From Paralichthys olivaceus (lineage: Eukaryota > Chordata > Actinopteri > Pleuronectiformes > Paralichthyidae): DNA of 64,000 bases. The translations under genes were made by a program, and so were the position numbers. Location of the stretch: positions 12,729,580 through 12,793,579 of the forward strand of contig NC_091104.1 in NCBI RefSeq assembly GCF_024713975.1, read 5' to 3'. Below the pieces are notes generated by a model. The model was not told the DNA's origin. It saw only the letters and a program-made list of their open reading frames with translations, and searched no databases. How positions within the stretch are numbered: the first letter of the stretch is position 1; every line of letters begins with the position of its first letter. Shown here piece by piece: positions 46,703 to 58,971 of this stretch.

Positions 46703-47488
46703 CTACACATGAATAACTAGATTACTGGATTTCTCCAGCCTCCCTCTGTATTGATCCAGCCAGTCTCTGAGCTCTGAGATCCGGTAGCCCTCAGGTCCTC
46801 TCCCGCCCTGGTAAACTATCTTTCCCTCCTGTAGAATATAAAGTCTGTCGAAATAAGCTCCATACGCGGCATTGGATGAGTTCTCCATGCTGTCGACGAC
46901 CACCGGGCAGCCGGGCACCTCCAGGCGCATCAGCTGCGCCGCGTTCAGCCGGTCCTCCAGACACCGGTGCCTGGGGATCTGATAGGGCGCGTCGGTGCTC
47001 ATCCAGCCATCGGAGGGGTGCGCTTCCTCAATGTACACAACTAAAGAGTCTGCGATGTCTCCGTTCTGTTGCACAACTCCCTGGAAAGCCTTGAGACGCG
47101 CCATGAACGGTGGTCAGGTGCAGCTGCCAAAGTTGAGGATGAGCGGTCTCTTGTCCTTCGCGTAATCGAGAATCCGGCTGCGCCGCTGATCCTGCAGCTG
47201 AACAACTTCGGTGTTGGGCGCTCCGTGTCCGAGGTGCGCCGCCTTCAGAAAGTCCAGCTTGTGGCCGTGCCACACGGCTTTGAGGGACTCCAGGCTGAAC
47301 AGGCGATTGGAGTCGGATATGCAGAGAGGAGGATCAATGGCATCGCCCTCCTGCTCCTTCATCCTGAAGAAAACCCTTTTCCTAATGCAAATAAAGTCAA
47401 GCAGCCAAAACATGACCGCTGCCACCAGGAACCGGGGCAGCAGCACCAGGCAGACTATGGCATTTTTAATAGCTTTGATAGTATTCAT
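46703..47488 (-). CDS. dio3: type 3 iodothyronine deiodinase, selenoprotein (single exon, 261 aa)
   Basis: The protein is read from ATG 47488-47486 to the stop at 46705-46703, with the TGA at 47116-47114 decoded as Sec125. I chose this ATG because it is the first in the inferred leader and has A at -3; the frame also extends upstream only through GTG codons. Residues about 10-33 form the N-terminal membrane anchor ([18 protein letters not shown]). The thioredoxin-fold active site is NFGSCT-Sec-[18 protein letters not shown] carries His157 and IPRHR carries His174, which by spacing match the catalytic histidines of mammalian DIO3. The C-terminal half keeps [18 protein letters not shown] and [10 protein letters not shown]. 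Length is near that expected for fish (human 304, with a longer N-terminus). It removes inner-ring iodine from T4 and T3, inactivating thyroid hormone, in the plasma and endosomal membrane. Fish can have two dio3 copies; which this is cannot be decided here. Confidence 0.97.
47114..47116 (-). other. dio3: selenocysteine codon (TGA, Sec125)
   Basis: The in-frame TGA sits exactly at the family's Sec position between GSCT and PPFMARL. Both sides of the codon continue the same protein, so a stop here would be a mis-annotation that splits the gene into two frames. Confidence 0.97.
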
Positions 47489-47570
47489 TATCACCACACT
47501 GACAACCCGAGTGGTCTTGCGCTGCGCACGATCTTGTGGGTTTAAGTTGGGTTACTTGCAACTTCCCCTC

Positions 47571-47578
47571 TTTTTATA
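47571..47578 (-). promoter_or_regulatory. dio3: dio3 TATA box
   Basis: The mRNA strand reads GCTATAAAAAGAGGGG, with TATAAAAA at 47578-47571. A start site about 30 bases on (near 47545) would give a leader of about 57 bases without an upstream ATG. Mammalian DIO3 also has a TATA-type promoter. Confidence 0.75.
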
Positions 47579-47602
47579 GCACCGGCAGATTTGAATGAAT
47601 CA

Positions 47603-47613
47603 CACCCCGCCTC
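47603..47613 (-). promoter_or_regulatory. dio3: GC box upstream of dio3
   Basis: GGAGGCGGGGTG on the dio3 strand, about 25 bases upstream of the TATA box, fits an Sp1/KLF site. The placement is typical, but binding is inferred. Confidence 0.55.
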
Positions 47614-47619
47614 CAAACT

Positions 47620-50600
47620 GGGGCCGAGGCCTCACATGGTGGGGATTACCTTCTGTCAACTCCACAGCTCTTGAGTCACAGCCAAAAGCCGAGGGTGCGC
47701 CACAGCAGTGCGTCGTTTAGACTCTGCCGGGTATGAGGTTTTTTTTTAAACAAGGACCCTGTTAAATTTGTACTTTTTAAAACTATACTCTCATGATGGA
47801 GGTGTGATCAAGTCGTTAAAGTTTTCAACCATGTCTTGTGCGTCATGTGTGAGAGGAGCCTAAAGTTGGTGCTGGTGCAACAACAATGAGTGCAGAACAT
47901 TTGAGCAGATGCTGCCACTCTTGTAATCTACTCCAATTAAAGAACTGGCCTGTTTCATTGTCCTCAACTCATCCAGTCACCAACATGGTTTGTCCTGATG
48001 CCACTTCACATTAATCAACCACAATGCTCACGTGAGAGATACAGTATAACTCAAATTATATCACATCTACATGAGCCGAAACCATAGACTGTATATAAAG
48101 AGGCCGAAACTCATGTTTAACGCATTTATAATTAATACTACATGACAGTGTGGTCTGTTCAGGAGTGACACATTTAATTAAACTTGGAGAGAAAGTAAAA
48201 AGGAATTATTTCGACCAGGATAAATTCTGGTGACGTCAGAAATTTTCTTTCTTAGAATCGGGAGTTCTCAGATTACAAATTAATCTCAGCTCTTAAACTA
48301 TTTTTTTTCCCATGTGGCCGTAATCCTCTTCCTCAGGTGCTCTGGTGTGTCAACTAAAGTAACATTTAAAAAAAATCCTCCAAAACACGCACACAGACAC
48401 ACTAAGCTTCCTGTTGGGGTAAGGGAATACCAGTCCTCTGCAGCAGCTCATGTAGCACTCAAGCACCTCAGGATATGAATCTGTACGAAAAACATTTGGG
48501 GCAAAAAAGAAATAGAAATGTCCCAGATTTTGCCGTAATATCGATCAAACTGTGTGTTGATGTGGCATTTGCTACAGCTCAACATAGAACATGTACACGT
48601 GTACTTCAGCAGTGCAGTAGGTACGCAGGGAAGGTATAGTGTGCGCTGGCTGAATCGTTAGACACCTCATAAAATCATGTGACACCTCATACATTTGATG
48701 CTAACTCCCAGTTCAGCTGACTCAAACTATAACGCCATGTATGTTGATGTGGTACATGTGTGTAGATTACATGTACATGTGTGCGTTTGTTCCATTAAAT
48801 CATGTGTAGCATACTTTACAACACCCTGGCATTTTATGTGAACGCCACATGTGTGAGAAACAAACCCAGGCCAGCGTGACATGTACGTCATGTGTCCAAC
48901 ACCTGTGTCTCCATTGTGGGTCTATAGTGTTCATCAGAGGTTTGGTGTGATCTCAGACATCGTACATAGGCGCTGAACGTTTCTGAGTTGTTGAACTTTA
49001 CTTGGCCGAAACTTTTGACACCTCGTACTTCACCCAAACAGCCAATTTTTAAAAATTCAATTCAGTGACGTTATTGTTGCGTAATCTCTATTTTTGGGAT
49101 TGTAGGAGACTTAAAAATTCATATATTGATAATGTTTCTAATAATAACAAGTTCATTATCAGTATTCCAAATGAGAGTTACATATTTCTCTAATCTCCGA
49201 TTAGTTAAACACTCAACGTAATCTCAACACCATCAGCAACGTCGTTTCTCCACCTTTTTCAGGTCATGATTGCAACAACATTCTCTTCTTCATTGGTAAG
49301 ATAAATGACAAACAGGCAAACATCATTGCACCATTTTTCACCAGACTGGTTAAATCCTCTTCTTATTTCTCTGACATTTTTTTATAAAATCTATAATCAA
49401 TGGCTCGTTGACATCCGATCATGTGAGCTATCTTCATCTGAGAACTACAAGCTTATTTTCAAGTTTCGCTTTGTATCGAAAAATGGTGAAGACATTTTTA
49501 AACAGCCTTCCTCATGTGAAACTTAAGACATTGTATTGGGGTGATGCTGTACATGTCAGAGTAAATAATTATGGCAGGAAAAGAAATGATGGATCAAAAT
49601 GGGATATGCAAAGCTACAACAGTCAACAGTACAAAATGAGTCAGCATTTAACGAACAACAATGCCGAGCAAATCAGTAACTCATCCACATGGATCACATC
49701 CACAACTGCAACACCATGTCAATCTAATAATATCAGTGAGGCTGCTTTCAGACATGCACTGAACTCTGGAGTTTGTGCAGACTTCCTCCGCCTGGCCACC
49801 TAGTATGAAGTCCGCAGATTCTGATGTGAGAACACAGCGGAGGGTTCCCTGTGGAATTCACCTTGAGCGAGGGGGCAGTTGATGACTTTTCTAACACACA
49901 ACAGACGCAAAGATGAAAAAAAGAAAGAAAAGAATATATATCTCAGGTGGAGACAGGACACTGATGAAGATGTCAAGAGAGGTTGTGGTGATGATAGCCG
50001 ACGTGATGTAAACAACATTGTGGAATTGATATGTTACATCCTGCCTCTGCCTGCGGAACCAATCCTCACCGGAATCCTCTTGAGGATCGGTTGCTGCTGT
50101 GAACGCTTCTGAGCAGAGAATCTCTCGCTGCGGTGTGCATGTGTGAACGAAAAACTGCAGAGTGAGTCCAGACTCAAATCTCTGGAGATCCCCCGCAGGA
50201 CATGTCTGAAAAACGGCTATTCAGTCAGTGAGGCCAGCGACAACAACATCCAATATCACTGCTCAAATATATGACAAGATAGAAACATATGTAGGAATAA
50301 AACTGACAATGTGATCTCAGGAAAATACATTAAAGTGCCTTGTTTTCATCAAGAACACACTGTTGTCTTTAGGTTTATTTAGTCAGGGCTCGTGGCTGCT
50401 GAATGAAGCGAAGCCAAACTTCTGTCAGACTTTCTCCTCCTCTCATGTTTTTAACAATCTCTCTCTTCTGAGCTGTCAAGAGTTTAAAAAGTTCTCCCCC
50501 CTGACTTTCAACAGTCAGTTCTGTGCTGCGATCAATGAGAGACCCACCTCCTCCCCTACACCACCTCAACTCTAGACACCAGGTCATCTCCCTTCAAACC

Positions 50601-51018
50601 GTCCAATCAGAAGCTCTTTATGAGACACCCCCAACTTCATGCTCCATTCCTCATCACCAGTGTCTGTGCTGCAGGGAGAGGCCGCCTTCATATCTGAGGC
50701 ACTTAAGGTAAGGCACTGCTTCTATGGTGTTCTACTTCCTGCTGGGATCCAAGAATCCACGTCTATTTCTCTGTTGACAATAAACTTAATGTCATCATTC
50801 TCATTTATTTCTCTAGAATCTCTCTGGAATTGATTGAACTTGTCTGAGCGTTCTGAATAATTCTGCGGTGAAAACAGACATTTTGGGTTAAAATTAGTCA
50901 ACAATCGTCATCATGGTTAACAGAGACAGATGTTGATGTTTGTCAGAAACCAGAAACAAATGCTCTCTGATTGTTGAAGCCAAAAGTCTTTTTATTATAA
51001 CACCACTTCCTTCATATG
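47620..51018. other. region upstream of dio3, no gene seen
   Basis: Apart from a short ACCATAGACTGTATATAAAG piece at about 48083-48102, which looks like the end of the MITE-like family at 112-312, I recognise nothing. The 131-codon frame at 49408-49803 shows no domain. Confidence 0.45.
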
Positions 51019-51078
51019 TTGGTGGTGGTGGTGGTGGTGGTGGTGGTGGTGGGGGGGGGGGGGGGGGGGGGGGGGGGG
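51019..51078 (+). repeat. (TGG)n repeat running into a 28-base G homopolymer
   Basis: About ten TGG/GGT units (51019-51050) lead without interruption into 28 consecutive G (51051-51078). The minus strand reads as a run of prolines, which explains a spurious polyproline frame. The sequence could form G-quadruplexes. The true homopolymer length may be uncertain for technical reasons. Confidence 0.95.
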
Positions 51079-54000
51079 CATTATCACTACAGGGCTGGTG
51101 GAAGTGAATAACGCTTGTGTTTGTCTTGGGAGGATAACCATTCATCCACTGTATTAAATTGACTGTATACACTAACTTTAAAGATATATACCATAGAAAT
51201 GTTAAAAAAAAAACACCTCACTGAGCCGTTTGCCTTTTGAGACCGGAGATCAAGTCAGTTTTTTTATCGTTGTGTGAGCTGTCTGAAAACACAGAGACTA
51301 GAGTGCTTCAATTACGGACTACTTTCATAATCATTTTGTCGCCCAAGGACTTAAAAGTCAAAAAATAAAGTCTTGCCACACCTCTCTCAAAGTAAACTCT
51401 ATTTTTTTTATCCCCACAGTCATTATAGCTCGACTTTTGTCAGATCCATCACATACCATGTATTAATTGTATTTATGATGGCTCTGTTCCATGTTAAATT
51501 CTTCTACTCTCCAAATGATTCCTTTATGGTTTCCTGAGGCTGGTTGTGTTGACGTGCAACAGCGCAGGCAGCCGGTAGCGTGTTGACTGTATTGCGTATT
51601 TTCACGCATCTCTGATTACAATTACAAAGTCAACACTTTGGACTGCGTTATTCTTTAGATTGAGTGTGAGAGTTCACAGTCTCAAGACGATCGGGAAAAC
51701 AAAACAAAGGGTAATTTTAAAACATCTCAGCTCAGTTTGATTTATACAGCTCAATATCACAAACTTGCTTCAGGGGGCTTTAAGATATGAATTGGATACA
51801 GCATCGAATCGGATGAGCAAAAAAAGGGGTGGGGGGGGGGTGGAAGAATCCAAAGGAAGAGAAAAGTGAGGACTTCAATGCAAATAAAAACAAATCTAAC
51901 TGAATCAGATCTGCAAATTGAAATGATAATAATCAAATAACAGTAAAACTCCAAAGCTGAAAATTATAGTCATTACTTCAATTACTGCTGAGGAGGGCTA
52001 AGCTACACATTAGATAATGATGTTACTGCATGTAGCACACACGCAGTATATCGTCATTACACACACATGCACACACAGACTGATGTTCAGAAATCCATGG
52101 TTGTGGTCTTGTGTATTGCAGTGTTGTGTTCAGGGTCTGTGTCTGTGCTCAGCAGGGATGCTACATCTGGCCGCACATTACTGGCTCAATGCCATTCACT
52201 GGCCTGTCGAGCCTATTCAACAAAAGCATTCCAGGTTTAGTGAGCATACACTGTAGTTTATTGGTTAAGCCCTAATCTCCTGTTACAGTAAATCCTTGTC
52301 ATGTTTGACTGCAGGGTGGCCGCAAGACATGTAGGGGAGATGTCACTCGTCTGCAGCCCACAATGCCATGACTCAGAGAGCAGACGACGGGAGGAGTTAC
52401 ACAGTAAAGTGATATCTCAGTCAAACTTTTGTCTCGGTTCATCTGCCTGCAGATGAAGTTACGAGCTGTATCCAAAACACGGAATTAAACGAATAGATTA
52501 CCCATAGTACTACAGTAATGCAATACTCCAAAACAAGCATGAATGTTTTAGTCAACAATGTGTCAAACAATTATACAAAGATTGCGGTCGTACTTTTAGG
52601 CTCTATTTTCTATTTTATACTTCCTATAGTTCTCTTTGCATTTTGATTTACTTTTGGATTTTAAAAAATCACTTTAATAATAATTTAGTGCATTTTAATC
52701 TTCTGGTTATTAAGCACATTATAAAAGCTAACCTTTGAAAAAAACTTGAAATTAGGCACACAAAAAAAAAATTCTCGACCAAGGTAGGAAAGCAAGTGTG
52801 TTTACAAAATAATATATTGACATGCAGCTATTAAAAAAATTAGGATGTATAAAAAAAATTATTCTGAGTTTTCCTGCTGCTCTTTTAATTATGTAATTTT
52901 CTTCAGTCCTCTTCCTCCTCAATGGTCTGATTGTACCCTGCTGGATAATTAGCGTCAGTGTTATCTTGATGAACCAGCTCCTAATGTTCTCATAAACGTA
53001 CATTAGATACATTTACATTTTCTTTTACCAATTTCGCTGAAATATCAGATTAAAATTTAAACTACTAATCACTAAATTGATTAAAATTAGACTTGTCAGG
53101 ATTCCTTTTTGTATCATTAGTCTCATTAGTCATTATTACTGAAACTATTAGTCAGTTAATCAACGAGTCAACGGAGAGACAGAAACTGAAAACAAAAATC
53201 TGGAAACAGCAAATTGGTAAATCTATGAAGTCATTCATCAAACTAAAATGTCAAACCTTCCCTTGATTTAGCGTCTAATCTAATCATCTAATTTAGCATC
53301 AAATGTGAGAAATTGCATACTGTTATTACTCATAGCAATTTCAGGATGTCAGCTCAGGCAAAACTCTGGACAAAAGAATTTTTCATAATCTTCTCATGTT
53401 TAATAAACAATTTTCTGTAAAGCTAATCCCTAAGCTTACATTTAAATATGTTTCAGCTGGTTGCAATGTGTTTGCATGTGTGAGCATTGGCTTTACACAA
53501 CATTAAATGAGGTTGCTTGAGTCTGCTTCATTATTACCATTAGTGCATTTGATGACAGACTGTTTCTTTATGAGGGCAGCTCATTTAGATTGGGAGGCAG
53601 AGAGATGAACGTTGTGGCTGTAATGAGTTCAACAGCTGACTCATCATTCCTGGTTCTGCCATTTTATTTTTTCGGAAGACATTTTAACATGTGCGTTATC
53701 TTTTTTTAATGTGTCCTGCAGTTCTTTCACTTTGAGGCAGTTTCGCCCTCCTCCAATCCCTACCCTTCCATTTTTTCTCTCCGCCGCACAGAAACAGTAT
53801 TAACACTCTATTATCTAAACCCTCTTTACTCTCTCACAGCAAGAAAACAGAAGTGCTTTGATGGAAAAAAGGCTCACCTGCTGTGCCTAAATTTGCTTTG
53901 AGGAATTACTCTTTTGTTGTTGTGGCTGAAAAACCAGAGTTGCATTCTAACCTGCTTACTTTTTACCTCCTATAAACGTTGCTGGATTCTTGGCAGCAGC

Positions 54001-57000
54001 GCCAGGTTCATCTGAGGACAATGCAGAACTGGGAAAACAGCCCTTTTTCTGCTGCTTACTTATTGAGATGGCAGGGTTCCAGAGACCACAACTGATGGAA
54101 TATCATAAACACTAACCCAGAAAACAGATTTATGATAAGTTTCAATGCTGGCTCTTTCTCTTTCAAGTCACTGATATCTCTCTCCTTGCCGCTGAATAGA
54201 AAAGAGGATAAAAATCTACCTCTTTCCCATCCTCTGCTTCACCTTCCACGACCCCATCTAAATCAAAGAGCACTAGTGTTCATGCTCAACTTGAATGAAC
54301 TGCTTTTGCCTGCCCTGTGGGCTGTTCGTATCTCAGCAACTGGCGGGCCAATGAGGGGTGGACTAACATGTTATAACAATCTGTTTTATCTTGCCAGTCA
54401 CTCGAGAGACTTTTCCGAGTTACACCTCAGGACTTTTCCTTTCACCGTCAGAGCAGCTAGTACGACTGCTAAGGGCTACGACAAGCTAAACCAAATAACT
54501 AGCCGTTAAGCTAAACAAATTTCTATACAACTGCCCTTGTGAGGTATTTCTAAATTGAGTGAAGGAATTTGGAATCTGTAAGCGTTGCCAAATAGATCCT
54601 ATCCTGAGAGAAGTACAAGGTGTTACTGATACTGACACACTATACATTTAGTCACTGTGTTGGCACTGCGATGTCTGTACAGTAGCTGTAGGGTTCATGA
54701 TAAAGTTACAAAAATAAACATTGGAGGAGTTTATATCTGTCCGTCAGGAAAAAAGCACCAGCCTGAGACAAATCTAAAAAAAAAAAGACACCTGATCCGT
54801 TGTAGGTATATTACAGACGACACCATCTCATCTTGTTAACAATTTAATTGCAACAAAACAGCTTTTTTAGTAAATGGCCACAAAGGATGCTGCAAACATG
54901 TCGGAGAAAATGCTCTGACAAAAAGTGTACTTCACAAAGCTAACTCAAGATGTGGGGTGTTTACAGACAGGAAAGTCACAAGTGGGCACTAATAGAAGCA
55001 AATTTGCTCTAAGTGGTGTGAAGAGAGGCTAAAACATCCTGTGATTTGAAATGGTTTCGTAACTTTGTTCTCCTCTTGGATCTTCATAAATTTATTTCAT
55101 AAACATACAGAGGCAAAGGAAAGAAGGCGACTCTGGAGGGAAATAACAGACAGAATTGAGTTAGTTCTGAGATCAGTCTGTCTGAGCTGAACACAAGCAC
55201 ACACACAGTTGGTGCACACATTGCTAGTTAGCTACGGCTAATGTCAGCACAGCCGGCACACTGGCTGTTTGGGGGTGAATTAAACCCCCGACTGCACAAA
55301 AGACCCCATGCTCAAATAGCAGAAGCAATAAATCAGCTTCCTGCTCCGCCTGACCTCAGTGCAGCACAAATGTTACCTTGTGGTGGCACAACATCTGTGT
55401 CCACATCTGAAGCTGCAGTTACTTTGTGACATATCACCGTAGACAAGCCACAGGCTTCAATTCGACATGAGTGATGGCTGGATTCTGTTTCAGGATCCTG
55501 TTATAGTTCTGCTGAGTCACTGTCACACCTCAGGACTCACTGGGACACTTGATGCAAACAGTGTCCTGTTATTAGTGACACCTTTCCTGTCACGACAGGT
55601 CAAAATGTATGCTGTGAAGAAGGCCTATAGGTGGCACTGGTTGGACAATAGCTGTCAGTCTTAAACTGCTGGTGCTCCGGCTGCAGAGGGATGATTTTGG
55701 CTTGGCCTAGTTTCTGGTGGTTTACATCAGTGTCATTTATTTACTCTTGTCGACTTTACTTCATAACATTACTGCATCCAGGCTGAAAGACTTTTGTATC
55801 TTCCTATAAATCTGGGAAAAGTGTTTTTTTATTTAAGATGTCGTGTTTCTTCTTCTTGGAGAAATTGTATCAAAGACAGTGAGCATGAATGAATGATATG
55901 TTGTTTAATTTCATTAGAGAAAAAAATGTTTTCTCTGGACTGACCTACATATCACTCAACTTAAAGACTGCAACTGTCTTTTGACCGGTAGTGCATTTTA
56001 AAATATTATACATAGACTTTGCAAAACAACGATTCATGTCTGTTTCGCAGACATCGACACCGTCTGTGGTTTGTGTGGTTCCTGGCAAGTCTTCACACAA
56101 CTTAGCGTCTCCAATTGTCGCTGCCCTTATTTGCACTCGCCGAGTAATGATGATGGCGAGCATGTCAGAGGATGTCCTCATGTGGCTTCTTTCACTGCTG
56201 CCTGTTTGAGCTTATTAGTCAGTGCCCGTCTGTACAGTCATTGATGCCAGTCCCCAGGACAGATGGTGGCAAGACAGGGTGAGTGAGAAAACCTGTGACG
56301 AGCACGCAGTCACACACTCAAATATACAAACTTGTTTCACTGTGCCTGTGGTAGACACACAGACATATTTAATTTCCTAGCCCTCATTCTAACCCTAAAG
56401 AATTGGTGCCACCTGTCAGGACCACTATTTTTGTTCCCTGTGGGTTGGTGTGTAGGGTGTACTTTGTTTGGTTTCTTGTGTGCACATGTTTAAAAGAATA
56501 CAAAAGGTTAATATGTGGTTTGTGTGCTGACCAAAAACTAAATCCCTCGGAGGAGAATCAAAGCACTGCTGTCCTCATAAGGTCATTGTGCACTCAACAG
56601 TGTTTAATAGGATGTGTTTTCTGCCCTGAGTTGTCTCTGCGGGACACTGCTAAAGCAGTGGGACAAACATCAACTGGCAGCATTTGTGATGCTGGACAGG
56701 AAGGTGAAGCAGAACATTAAAGGCTGAGATCTTCCGGCGAGCAGAGTAGGTTAACGAACTGAAAGACAACAAAACTACGACGTAAAGCGTGATTAGCATG
56801 GATAGTTGTTTTTGAAGGAGTGGTTTGAAGATCATGGTGATGTCTAGATAAGCAGAGTGAATGATTCTTTTCTCACATTGTGCTTAATTTGACAAATCGA
56901 ACACCAACAAACTGGATACTTTGTAGAATGGCCCTCAGAGTATATATCTCCGCAAAGGCCCAACTAACCTACACATGATTATCTAATTTTAATGGGAGGA

Positions 57001-58920
57001 ATATTTAAAAAAAAAAAAGGTGTTCTGTCAAAACACTTTTTTTCCTCATAATGAAAGAAAGTGGAAAAAAAGTATTTCAGGATCTGCCCCTTAATTAAAA
57101 AAATTATTTAATTGGTTCCTCCCCAGTTCAGGCCCTGATTCCTCAACCAAAATTTGTAAAGGCCTTCCACACACAAGAGGATTTTCCACTCTTAACTGAT
57201 TTTCAAAAACGTGAGAGACCACAGACATAATGACAATATTAACCCGGTCTTAAATAATATAATTGTCAGAACACACACATGATTTGGCCTGAACACAAGA
57301 CCACACACTTTGTGGAAACAATTTCTCAGTGACCATCCCAGAGACTTGGGATCTCCCTAAAACTCTTGCGCGATTTAACGTGACTTCAGACAAACATGGA
57401 GGAGGACCGACGTTGTCTGTTAAAATAGAAGAAAAAAAACTATAGGCGGAATCTGCGTATATATTTTGCTGCTGGGGCTGAGTTGGAAATGTCTTGTTGT
57501 TTTTAGTCACAGTTGTCTTAGTACTACAGTTTGTTGGTGATGCTTCCTGGTCAGTTCACTCTCTTTGCCAATTGCAGGTTTCTAACGCAGCCAATCATCG
57601 CAACTATGCAATAAGTTTGAAATTCCCAAGTTGAGATCAGGGAGGCTCCCACTCAATCATTGGCAATAAGATTATTTTCTAAACCCCTCACACTTAATCG
57701 CCTCCAAATGGCTTCCAGTCGGGGAACGCCCCTGCAATTGTCAGAAGGGGCAAATCGGGTCAAAAAACAGCCCCACTGATCCTGATTACAAATTAACAAA
57801 CAAAAAAAAAAAGACATGGGTTAGCAAGTGCTGAAAAGCTTTGCAACACTCATCTCTGTCAATTCTATACCTTCAAGAACTGTTATAGACTAATATATAC
57901 ATATATATTTTCCATAATATTATCCTATATTATTATTGCTTAGCTCAGCAATCCCCCGATTTGACTTGTTTTGTGATAGTCAAACACTTCAATATCTATA
58001 ACCTAAACTCAGGAAATCCAACTTGTAAAGACATTTATATTTTAGTTTATCTTACTGGTGATTGCGCAGCTAATTTAACGATTTGAGATGCTATGGTAGC
58101 TGGTGAGCTGTATAGATGAGCTAGGTTGTTTCAAGGATAAAAACACAGTCCAGTGTGGTAACACATATACTCTATCTTCATCTTTCAAGGAAACTTTCTA
58201 ATTATTTCCATAAATCAATTCTTTTTTCCCCTGACTTGTCTTCCGTAGAATTTGAGTAATGTTAATCAGATTTTCTACAGTACATGAAAAAAAGCAGTAA
58301 TTCCACATAAGTGATGACTTAAGTTGATGTTCATGAGAGTCTCAGCTCTAGGCATATTATTTCCAATGTAAGATGATGGATGTTTTTTTTATTATGTGCT
58401 ATAATTGCAATAAACTTTTGGGGGCTTTTATTAAAGAGAACGTCATTATGAAAAATATGCCCCCCAATTTCTATTAACGTTTGGGGCCACATCTGACCAC
58501 TGCTGAAATCTTAATAAATTTGTCATTGTGTAACTATGTGACTTCTCTGGATGTCCTCAGTGACATATCTGAGATGGACTCGGTTCTCTACTTCAGTCAG
58601 AGGAATGAACACATGACTGAAGGAGATGTTATTTTCCGTGTGCCTTAATTATGTTATTAGTTTAAAATTGTCGGCTTATTCTCAGTTTGTGATTTGTGTG
58701 ATCTGTGTCTCGCTTGTAGTGGAATCATAAGCAAGCTTGAGGTAATTTGAAGAAATAAGATATGTAGGTGTGTGTGTCCTCAGTTAAATTTCAGAACATC
58801 AAAATATGAAAGGCAACATGGGAAGATTTACTGTGACTTGTTAATATATTTAACCTGAAAGTAGAGAGGGAAGCTGTTTCCTTCAGAGTTACTTCAGAAC
58901 ATTTAAAATTTCTTTTAAAG

Positions 58921-58923
<3 letters not shown>
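51079..58923. other. gene-poor stretch, nothing coding supported
   Basis: Contains a G10 run at 51831-51840 and a possible repeat remnant at 53.1 kb. Frames such as 54132-54509 (125 codons) and 56403-56720 (105 codons) have no domain or splice support. No RNA gene recognised. Confidence 0.45.
53110..53260 (-). repeat. possible dispersed repeat remnant (AGAGCTGCAACTAA type)
   Basis: Contains CTATTAGTCAGTTAATCAACG and TCAAACTAAAATGTCAAACC, words found in the family at 28.8 and 40.6 kb. It is strongly diverged. Confidence 0.35.

Positions 58924-58967
<44 letters not shown>
58924..58967. repeat. (TA)n microsatellite
   Basis: 22 uninterrupted TA units. Such runs extrude cruciforms and often vary in length. 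Confidence 0.97.

Positions 58968-58971
<4 letters not shown>

Noticed and set aside
46703..47104. A separate gene encoding the C-terminal half of dio3
   Set aside because: The frame is continuous with the upstream half through a TGA at the family's selenocysteine position, and a SECIS is present, so this is one gene.
47069..47545. 158-codon plus-strand frame opposite dio3
   Set aside because: It is complementary to dio3 coding sequence. An antisense RNA like mammalian DIO3OS cannot be excluded, but nothing in the sequence shows one.
50894..51172. Polyproline reading frame on the minus strand
   Set aside because: It is produced entirely by the (TGG)n-G28 tract.
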